DNA of 20,966 bases from Azoarcus sp. (GTDB lineage Bacteria; Pseudomonadota; Gammaproteobacteria; Burkholderiales; Rhodocyclaceae), in the NCBI GenBank assembly GCA_031285365.1, contig JAITWP010000290.1:1-20966 (forward strand), given 5' to 3'. The translations under genes were made by a program, and so were the position numbers. Below, one piece after another: positions 1 through 7,626 of the stretch. Within the stretch, counting starts at the first letter, position 1; each line of letters begins with the position of its first letter. The notes below the pieces were generated by a model that saw nothing but the letters and a program-made list of their open reading frames with translations, was not told the origin of the DNA and searched no databases.

Positions 1-905
1 ACATCGTGCTGCGTATCCTCGACTATCGGCGCGGCATCGTCCCGCTGGACAGAATCGGGTTCGATGCCGCGCGGCTCACAGCCGTCGAGCGCATGCTGGC
101 CTACCCCGAAGGGTTGACCCTCGTCACCGGCCCCACCGGCAGCGGCAAAACCACCACCCTTTACGCCATGCTTGATCACCTCGACGACGAGGCCGTCAAC
201 ATCATGACGCTGGAAGACCCGGTTGAATTCCCAATGGCGCGCGTCCGTCAGACCACCGTGAACGAAGCGGTGAAAATCGGTTTCGCCACCGGCATCCGCG
301 CCTTGCTGCGGCAAGACCCGGACATCATTCTCGTCGGCGAAATACGCGATCACGAAACGGCTGAAATGGCGCTTCGTGCAGCAATGACCGGGCATCGCGT
401 CTTCGCCACTCTCCACACCAATTCCGCCATCGGTTCCATTGCACGCCTGCTCGATCTCGGCATCCGTCCGGCACTGCTGGCCGACAACCTGCGCGGCGTG
501 GTCGCGCAACGCCTCGTGCGCCGCCTGTGCCCAAACTGCCGCCGCCCGGCCCCGGCAAGCGCCGTGGAATGCAAACGCCTCGGCCTGCCCGACGAAAGCA
601 GCGGCAACGGACTCATCCTTGCCCATGCAAGCGCTTGTCCGGCCTGCGCCGGACGGGGATATCGCGGTCGATTGCCGGTTTTTGAAGTTTTGAACATGGA
701 TGAGACGCTCGGAGAACTCATCGCCACCGGAGCCTCCCCTGCCGAGATCGCGCGCGCGGCCCGCGTGCAAGAAGGGTATCTCAGCCTCGGCGACGATGGA
801 CGATCAAAGGTTCTGGAAGGAAGCACCTCACCCGAAGAACTGATCCGTGTTCTGGGGCCACTCGCATCTCCGGCAGAACCCCTGCCAGGTATGAGGGAAG
901 CGTAA
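1..905 (+). CDS. Type IV filament assembly ATPase, GspE/PilB/MshE family (5' partial)
   Basis: This is a hexameric secretion ATPase that would power pilin insertion at the inner membrane from the cytoplasm. The reading frame is already open at the window edge, so the N-terminal domain lies outside. Numbering from the first GTG at base 6, the visible part has Walker A GPTGSGKT (residues 42-49), the Asp box LEDPVE (69-74), Walker B with the catalytic Glu in ILVGEIRD (108-115), and the His box TGHRVFATLHTN (128-139). Two CxxC pairs (C175/C178 and C211/C214) form the zinc-binding C-domain typical of assembly ATPases (GspE, PilB, MshE) and absent from the retraction ATPase PilT. The stop TAA shares a base with the ATG of the platform gene, so translation is probably coupled. 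The family is certain. Whether it belongs to T2SS, T4aP or an MSHA-like system is not decided by this fragment. Confidence 0.95.
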   Translation, partial: IVLRILDYRRGIVPLDRIGFDAARLTAVERMLAYPEGLTLVTGPTGSGKTTTLYAMLDHLDDEAVNIMTLEDPVEFPMARVRQTTVNEAVKIGFATGIRALLRQDPDIILVGEIRDHETAEMALRAAMTGHRVFATLHTNSAIGSIARLLDLGIRPALLADNLRGVVAQRLVRRLCPNCRRPAPASAVECKRLGLPDESSGNGLILAHASACPACAGRGYRGRLPVFEVLNMDETLGELIATGASPAEIARAARVQEGYLSLGDDGRSKVLEGSTSPEELIRVLGPLASPAEPLPGMREA

Positions 906-2101
906 TGAGCCGCTACCGTTACCGCGCCTGCGACACACACGGACGAATCGTGCAGGGCGAAACCCAGGCTTTGAACCCCTCTGAACTCGAAACGCGCCTG
1001 CGCGAGCGCGGACTGGAACCGATTCACGTCAAACCCGCCTCGTGGCTATCAGGCAGGCAGCGCGTCTCCCGCCGCGAACTGATCCACTTCTGTTTTCATC
1101 TCGAACAAATGTTTGGCGCAGGAGTTCCGATACTCGATGTCCTTGCCGACTTCGCCGAGGGGCAGAAACAGTCCGGTATCAAGGCCATTGCCTCCGACCT
1201 GCACGCCGAGGTCGAACGCGGACAGCCGCTTTCCTCTGCCATGAAGCAGCATCCGCAAGTCTTCGACGAAGTATTCCGATGCATGCTGCACGCAGGCGAG
1301 GCGACCGGCGACATCGCCCCCGTACTGCGCCAGATCGCCGCAGACCTCGCCCGAGCCGATGAGATCAGGGCCAACGCCCGCAAAATCGTCATTTACCCGC
1401 TCGTTGTCGGAAGCGTGCTTTCCGTGGCAATCGTGGTGGCGTTGACCCAGGTCGTGCCGCAGGTTGCCATCCTGTTCCGCAGCAACGGACAGGAATTGCC
1501 CCTGTCGACACGCCTGCTGATCGGGTTTTCCGACTGGTTCAGCCAATATGCCTGGTTGTTGCCGCCAACGCTCATTGTGCTCACCATTGCGATCAGCATG
1601 ATCGCGGCGCGGCGCCCGCTTCTGCGCCGACGGCTGCACGCCCTTGCGCTACGGCTGCCGCTCATCGGCCCCATCACGCAACGGCTGATACTAGCCCGTA
1701 CCGCCAGCCTGCTCGCCATGCTATACGCCAGCGGCATCACCGTGATCGACGCGCTCGCCAGCACGGCACGCGCCACGCCAAATCTGTCGATTCGCTACGG
1801 CATCGAAGCGGCCGGCGCGCACATTGCCGCCGGACGGGGCATTGCCAGCGCCTTTGAATCCACCGGACTTTTCCCCAGGCTCGTCACCCGGATGCTGAGA
1901 GTGGGCGAACAGACCGGACGGCTCGACAGCGCCCTCGGCCAACTCGTCTACTTCTATGAACGCGACGCCCGCGAGGCCATCGAACGTCTGCAAGCCAGTA
2001 TCGAACCAGCGCTCACCATCGTCATGGGCCTGTTGATGTTCTGGATCGCCATCGCCGTCCTCGGCCCGATTTACGACATCATCACCCGCCTGCCGGTTTG
2101 A
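905..2101 (+). CDS. Inner-membrane platform protein, GspF/PilC family
   Basis: This is a polytopic platform protein of a type IV filament or type II secretion machine and the usual partner of the GspE-type ATPase encoded just upstream. Its 398 residues match the family's usual length of about 400. It has two GspF-type helical repeats (roughly residues 60-180 and 260-385) and three hydrophobic segments, near 160-188, 210-235 and 368-393. The opening SRYRYRACDTHGRIVQGE is the short N-terminal strand motif seen in PilC/GspF proteins. The ATG at 905 overlaps the ATPase stop by one base. The gene's own stop (2099-2101) lies next to the following start, giving operon-style coupling. The family is certain. 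The exact system type is inferred only from the cluster. Confidence 0.95.
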   Translation: MSRYRYRACDTHGRIVQGETQALNPSELETRLRERGLEPIHVKPASWLSGRQRVSRRELIHFCFHLEQMFGAGVPILDVLADFAEGQKQSGIKAIASDLHAEVERGQPLSSAMKQHPQVFDEVFRCMLHAGEATGDIAPVLRQIAADLARADEIRANARKIVIYPLVVGSVLSVAIVVALTQVVPQVAILFRSNGQELPLSTRLLIGFSDWFSQYAWLLPPTLIVLTIAISMIAARRPLLRRRLHALALRLPLIGPITQRLILARTASLLAMLYASGITVIDALASTARATPNLSIRYGIEAAGAHIAAGRGIASAFESTGLFPRLVTRMLRVGEQTGRLDSALGQLVYFYERDAREAIERLQASIEPALTIVMGLLMFWIAIAVLGPIYDIITRLPV

Positions 2102-2109
2102 AGCGCACC

Positions 2110-3546
2110 ATGGAACATTCTCTGGTCATTCACGCGCAGGGACTCGACATCTGGCGGCACACGGCAAGCGGCATCGAACATGAGTTGAGGATTGAGGCCG
2201 AAGACAAAAGAGCCAGAATGAAACTCCAGGACTGGCTGGCTGTTGTGCGTCGCCGCACGTCCCTCGTTGCCGATCTGGCCGATGAACGCCACATCATCGA
2301 ACGCCTGCCGCACACCTCACGCGCCGACCGGCTTCATCTCGTCGAGCGCAAGCTGACACAACGCTTTCCGGATGCCGCGTTCACGAGTGCGACTCCCCTG
2401 CCCGCCGGTTCGGAAGACGGCCTGAACGTGCTGCTCTCTGCCATTCCACGTTCAACATCCATCACCCTCTGGCTGGATGGTTTGAGCGAAGCCGGAATAA
2501 AAGGCCAGATCGACGCGCCACGCCTCACCAGCGTGCCCTTCCTGGTCGAGCACTGGTATCGCCGCCAGCGCACATTGCCGCCGCAGAGCCTGCTGCTCAC
2601 CTTCGGAGCAGGCTGCATGCGTCAGATTCTTTTCCGGCAACACCGCCTTGCCTTCTCGCGCACCATCACCGCCAGAGCAGCAACACTTCCCGAGAGCCTG
2701 CCCGCCTACCGCGATGAACTCACGCAAACCCTGGCCTGGCTGCCTTCGCAACGACTTATCGAAGGGTCAGTTCCGATAATCGTGCTCGCGGCTGAAGCCG
2801 ATTTTCCGCTCCTGCGGGAACTGGCTTCAGCCTCAAATAACAGCATGGATTTCATCGACATTGCCCGATACTCCGGTGGTAGTGCGGACGTTCTCGCGCT
2901 GGCCCTGCGGGAAACCCGCCAGGGCGGTACCCCCGGGCATTACAACTGCCATCCGTTGCGCCGTGCACGCCAATTCACCCACGCTCGCCGCGCCATATGG
3001 ATTGTCACCGCAGTCATGCTTGCCGCCGGACTGGCGGCAAGCACCGCTGAGTTCATCGACACCCGCCATTTGCACCGGGAAACCGGACAACTCGTTGCCG
3101 AACGAGAAAAGCTGCAAAACGAACTGGAAAAACTGAAAACGGAAGCCGCCACCGAGTCGGGCGCAGACTTCCCCGACGATTGGCTCGACAAGGCCGAAAG
3201 TCTCGCCCTGGATCAGGGGATTGCCCCAATCAGCATCCTTCAGGCCATCGCCGGTCTGCTCGACAAGGCTCCTTGGGCACGGTTGGAATCATTGACCTGG
3301 AAGCGGGACGAATCCCAGGCCCCGCAAACCGGCGACACCGAAAGCCTCCCAGTCGACACACCCCTGGCCAGCATCGAACTCGAAATCTCACTCACCGGCA
3401 ACGAAACGCCAAAAACCGCCGCCGACAAACTGGTCTCACTCTGGCAAAAGCAGCACGACTCGCCCATGAGAGCGCACATCGACTCCGGTACCTTACTTCT
3501 GCGGCTCGATACCACGCTCGCTCTGCCGGGACGGGAAGCGCCATGA
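2110..3546 (+). CDS. Bitopic pilus assembly protein, PilM/PilN-like or GspL-like
   Basis: The product is about 478 residues: a long cytoplasmic region (about 1-290), one membrane span near residues 295-315 following a basic HARRA stretch, a short coiled coil (RETGQLVAEREKLQNELEKL) and a periplasmic domain of about 140 residues. This layout is that of GspL, or of PilM and PilN joined in one chain: a cytoplasmic ring partner of the ATPase/platform linked to a periplasmic ferredoxin-like domain. The gene sits between the platform gene and a PilO-like gene, where PilM-PilN or GspL genes are expected. Sequence conservation is too weak to choose between the two. I chose ATG 2110. A TTG at 2098 that overlaps the previous stop would add four residues. 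Its stop overlaps the next start as ATGA. Confidence 0.75.
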   Translation: MEHSLVIHAQGLDIWRHTASGIEHELRIEAEDKRARMKLQDWLAVVRRRTSLVADLADERHIIERLPHTSRADRLHLVERKLTQRFPDAAFTSATPLPAGSEDGLNVLLSAIPRSTSITLWLDGLSEAGIKGQIDAPRLTSVPFLVEHWYRRQRTLPPQSLLLTFGAGCMRQILFRQHRLAFSRTITARAATLPESLPAYRDELTQTLAWLPSQRLIEGSVPIIVLAAEADFPLLRELASASNNSMDFIDIARYSGGSADVLALALRETRQGGTPGHYNCHPLRRARQFTHARRAIWIVTAVMLAAGLAASTAEFIDTRHLHRETGQLVAEREKLQNELEKLKTEAATESGADFPDDWLDKAESLALDQGIAPISILQAIAGLLDKAPWARLESLTWKRDESQAPQTGDTESLPVDTPLASIELEISLTGNETPKTAADKLVSLWQKQHDSPMRAHIDSGTLLLRLDTTLALPGREAP

Positions 3547-4160
3547 ACATGCCAATACCGATTCTTCTCCCGTTACAGTCGATGCAATCACCGCGTTTTG
3601 CCGTGCCCCCGGTGTTACGCCGCGCCTTGCTTTGCTGCATCGCCGCGCTCACTGGCGCGCTGTTGTTATGGATTCTGTCCACCATCTGGCGCTCTGAGGC
3701 CGAAGCAAAACGAAACGACGCGCGCGCAGACACACAGAAAACCACCTCACTGCTCGCCAGCGCCCTTGAGACCGAAGCCGCGCGCGTGGCACGCGCAAAA
3801 CGTTTTGCCCTCGTAAAAACCGCGCTGGAAAGCATGCCTGCCGAAAAATCCGAATGGGATCAACTCACCCGCCAGATCGAAGCACTCCCCCATATCATCG
3901 AGCCCATCCTGAACGTCCAGCCCGGACAACCCGCGTTCCCTGCCCCCGAGAACCTGCCGGTCATCACCCTCCAGCGCGTGCATATCGAAACCGGCCTCCT
4001 GCACGAAGAGGCGTTGCTTGCGCTCAATGCCATCGTTACCGGCGCCCCGGGGCATGTCATCCCCGCAGGCTGTTCCCTGCGACGGGAAACCGATATTGCG
4101 CCCACCACGCTATGGGCGCACTGCGAATTCGACCGGATCAGCCTCGTGCCGTCTTCTTGA
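3543..4160 (+). CDS. PilO/GspM-like inner-membrane alignment protein
   Basis: This is a 205-residue protein with a short cytoplasmic N-terminus, one membrane span near residues 27-47 (LLCCIAALTGALLLWIL), a charged helical stretch likely to be a coiled coil (about 48-100) and a small periplasmic domain. This is the PilO/GspM/MshJ plan, whose members pair with PilN or GspL in the periplasm to connect the platform to the secretin. I see no specific signature, so the call rests on layout, size and position. The ATG at 3543 overlaps the preceding stop as ATGA. An in-frame open stretch extends upstream inside the previous gene, but it is an out-of-frame shadow of that gene. Six bases separate this stop from the next start. 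Confidence 0.65.
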   Translation: MNMPIPILLPLQSMQSPRFAVPPVLRRALLCCIAALTGALLLWILSTIWRSEAEAKRNDARADTQKTTSLLASALETEAARVARAKRFALVKTALESMPAEKSEWDQLTRQIEALPHIIEPILNVQPGQPAFPAPENLPVITLQRVHIETGLLHEEALLALNAIVTGAPGHVIPAGCSLRRETDIAPTTLWAHCEFDRISLVPSS

Positions 4161-4166
4161 ACGAAC

Positions 4167-4589
4167 ATGCTGAACACGCGCGGGCTTCTCCTGTTTTCAT
4201 TCACGCTTTCCACGGCATCCCAGGCGTTTGCCCTGGAGCAAAACGCTCCGCCGCTGCCATCCCGACTCCGACAAACGCCCACCACACTTGACGGACGCGT
4301 CTTCTTCTCCGCCACCGAGCGCCGCACGCTGGAAACAAAACCCGCACCCCCTGCCATTCCCACCCCCATCCCCGTGACGCCATCACCTCCCAAGCGCCGC
4401 TTTGACGGAATTCTATGGCGCGGCGGACGCATCGTCGCCCTGTGGTTCGACGGCGAACCAGTCGACCCCGCCACCGAACCCGCCATTCGTATCGGCAATG
4501 GCGTTCCGGGCACGGAGATTTCCGGACGGCGGCGAACCTTGTCCCCAGGGCAAAACTGGCCCCTCCAGGACAGGAAATCCGAACCATGA
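4167..4589 (+). CDS. Small exported PilP/GspC/MshK-like protein
   Basis: This is a 140-residue protein with a cleavable-looking signal peptide (LLLFSFTLSTASQAFA, likely cut after AFA at residue 22). It then has a proline-rich linker (about 57-75, PAPPAIPTPIPVTPSPP) and a compact C-terminal beta domain with RFDGILWRGGRIVALWFDGE and a later ISGRRRTLSPGQNW. An exported protein with a Pro-rich linker and a small beta domain that reports a 'gene product G-x-x-V' surface matches PilP, GspC or MshK. These proteins contact the secretin N-domains. Its place after the PilO-like gene supports this role. No lipobox cysteine is seen, unlike classical PilP lipoproteins. The stop overlaps the next ATG (ATGA at 4586-4589). 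The assignment is by architecture and context, not by a strong motif. Confidence 0.6.
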   Translation: MLNTRGLLLFSFTLSTASQAFALEQNAPPLPSRLRQTPTTLDGRVFFSATERRTLETKPAPPAIPTPIPVTPSPPKRRFDGILWRGGRIVALWFDGEPVDPATEPAIRIGNGVPGTEISGRRRTLSPGQNWPLQDRKSEP

Positions 4590-5851
4590 CGCCGCGCACG
4601 CCAAGCGCCCGGTCCTCGCATGGCGGAGCACTGCTTCCTGCCGTGCTTTTGCTGTTGCTTGTGGCATCCGCCGCGCTGACCACTTCCGGGCACCTCGCGC
4701 AGCAATCCGGGCAGCGTATCAACACGCGCAGCATGGCTGCACTCGATCAGGCCAGGGATGCGCTCATTGGCTACGCCTTCAGCTACCCGGAACTGAACCA
4801 CGACGGCCAGGGCATCGGTTACCTGCCGTGCCCCGATAGAACCAACAGCGGTTCGGTCTCCCTCGGAGCCTGCAATGTCCGGGATCACGGAGCCTTTGGC
4901 CGCTTTCCGCACCGCACCCTGGGGCTGCCGATCCTGCGCGACAGTCACGGGCAATGCCTGTGGTACGCGGTCGCAGGCAGTGTCAAGCACAACCCCAAAC
5001 CACTGATTCTCAACTGGGACAGCCCCGGACAATTCAGAATCGTCTCCCCAACCGGACGCGCGATCAGCGGAGCAGAGCACGACGTCATCGCAGTGATCCT
5101 GGCTCCAGGAGCCGCACGGCCCGGCCAGTCTCGCCCCTCCGCCAGCGCACAACGCTGTCCAGGCAGCACAAGTGCCTCCGATGATCTGCCCGATTTTCTC
5201 GACCGACACTACGCCAGCGACATTTCCGGCAATATCGACATCGTTCATGGAGAGCCGGAAACGAACGTAAACGACATCGCCGTCTGGATCACCGTCGATG
5301 AACTGTTCGATGCCCTGCGCAGGCGATCCGATTTCCCCGGCATGATCGACGGCATTCTCGATGCTGCGGCCACGGCACTGCAATCACAACTCGCCGATAC
5401 CAGCCCGGGCAGTCCCGGCGCGGTATTTCTCACCACCCAGGCCGAGACCCTCATCGGCAACCGCGCGCAGGGGCGCCTGCCCGACAGCGCCACGCTCGGC
5501 ATCGCGTCAGCGCAACGTCACGACAACGGGCGCGACCAAGTACGTTTCGTCGCCTGCACAGACGACAGCGCCTGTCTGACGGCGACACTGACCGATTCGA
5601 CCGTCTCCGCGCCAATCTCTGCAACCGAAACCTGCCGCGCCCTCGTGCTGTTCGGCGGCGAGCGGCTACGGGGTAGCGCACCTCAACGGCGAAAAACAGC
5701 AACCGAGCGCGCGGATCCCGGCCAATACCTCGAAGGAACGAACCACGCTAGCACCACCACCGGCACGGGCAACTATGTCGGCTATCGACACTACGCAATT
5801 GCCGACCCTCACCAACCTGCCAGCGAGGATTTGATCCGATGCATACCGTGA
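4586..5851 (+). CDS. Large non-canonical pseudopilin (GspK/PilX-like N-terminus)
   Basis: This is a 421-residue protein. It has a short basic leader ending in HGG, then a hydrophobic helix ALLPAVLLLLLVASAAL (residues 15-31). That resembles GspK or PilX ('G-x-ALLxVLL') more than a classical prepilin, and there is no Glu at position +5. Residues about 50-250 have the same order of motifs as the next protein in the operon: DALIGYAF (58-65), YLPCP (79-83), RTLGLP (110-115), a hydrophobic strand at 166-175 and a WITVDELFDALR segment (234-245). About 170 extra residues follow and contain several cysteines. It probably acts as a tip or minor pilin that primes the filament. The ATG overlaps the previous stop and the gene overlaps the next one by 13 bases, so coupled expression is likely. 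The exact role is inference. Confidence 0.7.
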   Translation: MTPRTPSARSSHGGALLPAVLLLLLVASAALTTSGHLAQQSGQRINTRSMAALDQARDALIGYAFSYPELNHDGQGIGYLPCPDRTNSGSVSLGACNVRDHGAFGRFPHRTLGLPILRDSHGQCLWYAVAGSVKHNPKPLILNWDSPGQFRIVSPTGRAISGAEHDVIAVILAPGAARPGQSRPSASAQRCPGSTSASDDLPDFLDRHYASDISGNIDIVHGEPETNVNDIAVWITVDELFDALRRRSDFPGMIDGILDAAATALQSQLADTSPGSPGAVFLTTQAETLIGNRAQGRLPDSATLGIASAQRHDNGRDQVRFVACTDDSACLTATLTDSTVSAPISATETCRALVLFGGERLRGSAPQRRKTATERADPGQYLEGTNHASTTTGTGNYVGYRHYAIADPHQPASEDLIRCIP

Positions 5852-6516
5852 GCGTGAAGGCAGGTCGACGCGGCTTCACCCTGATCGAGATGGCTATCGT
5901 GCTCGTCGTGCTTGGCCTGATTGCCAGCCTTCTTGTCACGCCGCTCGCCATGCGCGCCGAAGCCAGCCAGCGCCGCGCCGCCGAAGAAATGCTCGACAAC
6001 ATTACCGACGCACTCATCGGCTTCGCCCTGGTTCAGGGCCGCCTGCCATGCCCGAGTATCGAGTCCGACCCCGCGAGTTCCGCCTACGGGCTGGAACAGG
6101 GACCTCCCTGCACATTCAACGTCCCCGGCTATCTGCCCTGGCGCACGCTCGGCCTGCCCGCTCACGACCCCTGGGGCAGCCCACGTGCCAACGCAACTCA
6201 GCCGTGGACAGGGCACTGGCGCTACCGGCCAGACAAGAATTTCGCTGAGGGCACGATCTCGCTTTCCACCCTACCGAGCGGCTCCATCCAGATCAAGGAT
6301 CACGATGGAAATCTGATCAGCACGGCAGATTCCCGCATCGTCGCCGTCGTTTTTTCGACCGGCCCAAACCGGCAGGCCGACGGACTCAACACCACTCATT
6401 CGTCCACCTCACCCACATTTGAAGCCGGAGAACCGACACCCGCCTTCGACGACCTGCTGCGCTGGATTGCTCATCCGCTTTTCATTGCCCGCCTCGCCCG
6501 CAGCGGACGCCTGTGA
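5839..6516 (+). CDS. Minor pilin/pseudopilin with class III (prepilin) signal
   Basis: This is a 225-residue prepilin with a 12-residue basic leader, cleavage expected after GRRG and a mature start FTLIEMAIVLVVLGLIASLL. The signature Gly(-1), Phe(+1) and Glu(+5) are all present, so it should be processed and N-methylated by a PilD-type peptidase (not encoded here). The head contains DALIGFAL (57-64), GRLPCP (67-72), a cysteine at 91 and WRTLGLP (101-107), shared in order with the upstream large pseudopilin. The C-terminus (DDLLRWIAHPLFIARL) is also shared. The start overlaps the upstream gene by 13 bases. Thirty-four bases separate it from the next pilin gene. It is a secure prepilin; its place in the filament is unknown. 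Confidence 0.9.
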   Translation: MHTVSVKAGRRGFTLIEMAIVLVVLGLIASLLVTPLAMRAEASQRRAAEEMLDNITDALIGFALVQGRLPCPSIESDPASSAYGLEQGPPCTFNVPGYLPWRTLGLPAHDPWGSPRANATQPWTGHWRYRPDKNFAEGTISLSTLPSGSIQIKDHDGNLISTADSRIVAVVFSTGPNRQADGLNTTHSSTSPTFEAGEPTPAFDDLLRWIAHPLFIARLARSGRL

Positions 6517-6537
6517 CGTTCGCGTCATTACCACTCT

Positions 6538-6544
6538 AAGGAGG
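6538..6544 (+). promoter_or_regulatory. Strong Shine-Dalgarno of the last pilin gene
   Basis: AAGGAGG lies six bases before ATG 6551. It is the best match to the anti-SD sequence in this operon, where most other starts depend on stop/start overlap. It fixes the start of the pilin gene and fits a product made in larger amounts. Confidence 0.8.
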
Positions 6545-6550
6545 ATTCTC

Positions 6551-7207
6551 ATGAGAACAAGACCCACCGCCAGACAATCCGGCTTCACCCTCGTCGAAAT
6601 AGCGATTGTCCTCGTCATCATCGGCCTGCTGATCGGCGGCGTACTCAAAGGCCAGGAGCTCATCAACAGCGCCAAAGTAAAAAATCTGGCCCAGGATTTT
6701 CGCAACATTCAAACGATCTTCTACGCCTACCAGGACAAGTTCCGCGCCCTGCCGGGTGATGACGGACGCGCGCCATCCCATGTCTGCCCATCGGGCACTC
6801 CGGCCTGCACGACCGCCGGCAACGCAGACGGCGTCATCGGCGGCAACTGGGACGATGCCGCCACAGCAAGCACTGAGAGCATTTACTTCTGGCAGCACAT
6901 CCGGTTCGCCAATCTCGCCACCGGCTCAACCGACACGACCGACCCCGGCTTTCTGCCCTCCAACGGCATAGGCGGGCGCATCGGCATCCAGTCCGGCGGC
7001 GCGGCGGCCCCTCTGGGCGTGCCGGGTAGCTACGCAATCTGTTCGGCGGGCATTCCCGGCAAACTCGTTCGACAACTCGACAACACGATGGACGATGGCG
7101 AGACCTCAACCGGCTCGATGCGTGCCGGAGTCACCACCGCTGGCCCGGCAGTCAGCGTCGCCAGCCTCGACGACAGCGCGGTCTACGTCGCCTGCCTGGG
7201 TTTTTGA
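6551..7207 (+). CDS. Probable major pilin, FTLVE-type prepilin
   Basis: This is a 218-residue prepilin with a short leader MRTRPTARQSG, cleavage expected after Gly 11 and a mature helix FTLVEIAIVLVIIGLLIGGV. It is followed by the conserved QELINSAKVKNLAQDFRN and YAYQDKFRALPGDD helix/loop. This family is common in betaproteobacterial 'prepilin-type N-terminal cleavage/methylation domain' proteins. Four head cysteines are visible: two in HVCPSGTPACTT, one in SYAICSAG and one three residues from the C-terminus (VACLGF). They could form two disulfides, including a terminal D-loop. The start at 6551 is set by a strong AAGGAGG. Being last in the operon with its own strong ribosome site makes it the best candidate for the major subunit, which is an inference. 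No signal for a second promoter was recognised. Confidence 0.88.
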   Translation: MRTRPTARQSGFTLVEIAIVLVIIGLLIGGVLKGQELINSAKVKNLAQDFRNIQTIFYAYQDKFRALPGDDGRAPSHVCPSGTPACTTAGNADGVIGGNWDDAATASTESIYFWQHIRFANLATGSTDTTDPGFLPSNGIGGRIGIQSGGAAAPLGVPGSYAICSAGIPGKLVRQLDNTMDDGETSTGSMRAGVTTAGPAVSVASLDDSAVYVACLGF

Positions 7208-7221
7208 CGGCTGTCCACTCT

Positions 7222-7262
7222 CCACCTGCAAGCTCTTGTCACAGCAATGGGTTTGCAGGTGG
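7222..7262. repeat. Inverted repeat (10-bp perfect arms) after the pilin operon
   Basis: CCACCTGCAA (7222-7231) and TTGCAGGTGG (7253-7262) are perfect reverse complements around a 21-base loop. They start 15 bases after the pilin stop. There is no immediate T-run (an AT-rich stretch begins about 25 bases later), so a classical intrinsic terminator is not shown. The repeat could be an mRNA 3' stem, a weak terminator or the edge of the inserted toxin-antitoxin segment. Confidence 0.5.
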
Positions 7263-7309
7263 TTCAGTCTCAACGAACAACGGCGAGCTTTTTTTAATTT
7301 TTCTTGAAA

Positions 7310-7329
7310 ATACATATAATCGTATGTAT
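7310..7329 (+). promoter_or_regulatory. Candidate brnTA operator and -10 box
   Basis: The inverted repeat ATACATA-N6-TATGTAT (7310-7316 and 7323-7329) spans the brnT start codon and encloses a perfect -10-like TATAAT (7315-7320). BrnA-type antitoxins are ribbon-helix-helix repressors that autoregulate through dyads in this position, so this is the natural operator candidate. No good -35 box is seen. A start site just after this -10 would give an mRNA with almost no leader. Confidence 0.45.
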
Positions 7330-7626
7330 AATGAAAAAATCAAGTTCACATGGTGCGAATCCAAGCGGCTACAAAACCTGAAAAAGCATGGGCTGGACTT
7401 TGCCGATGCGTTCAAGGTTTTCGGAGAGCCGTTAGCGTTGTCAGAGGATATTCGAGAGGATTACGGCGAACAGCGAATGATCGCTTTAGGTCTTCTCGGA
7501 AGCCTGGTTGTTTTCGTTGTGCATGTTGAATCCGATGACGAAATTCGGATTATTTCTATGCGTGAGGCCGAACCCTATGAAGCAGATTACTACTACAGGA
7601 CAGTTGGATACTTCAGACAGGGATGA
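7324..7626 (+). CDS. brnT: BrnT-family toxin (RelE-like ribonuclease)
   Basis: This is a 100-residue protein in the BrnT family. The BrnT core is visible: FTWCESKRLQNLKKHGLDF, followed by A-x-x-VF-x-x-PLAL, then ED-REDYGEQRMIALG, a hydrophobic strand (LVVFVVHVESDDEIRIIS) and the closing MREAEPYEADYY. In the family this is a RelE-fold mRNA-cleaving toxin that stalls translation under stress and is neutralised by BrnA. Start ATG 7324 gives the usual length. The frame is open upstream to 7204, but those 40 residues do not look like the family. There is no clear ribosome site, and the start codon sits inside the inverted repeat. The 3' end overlaps brnA by 50 bases, so the two are co-translated. 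The local base composition is richer in AT than the pilus operon. Confidence 0.88.
   Translation: MYNEKIKFTWCESKRLQNLKKHGLDFADAFKVFGEPLALSEDIREDYGEQRMIALGLLGSLVVFVVHVESDDEIRIISMREAEPYEADYYYRTVGYFRQG

Noticed and set aside
3860..5383. A long open frame (about 500 codons) antisense to the pilus genes
   Set aside because: It lies wholly opposite well-supported sense genes in GC-rich DNA, where long antisense frames are common. Its composition is repetitive and no family motif is visible.
7204..7323. An N-terminal extension of BrnT to 7204
   Set aside because: The extra 40 residues do not resemble BrnT and run through the inverted repeat and AT-rich patch. ATG 7324 gives the usual family length.
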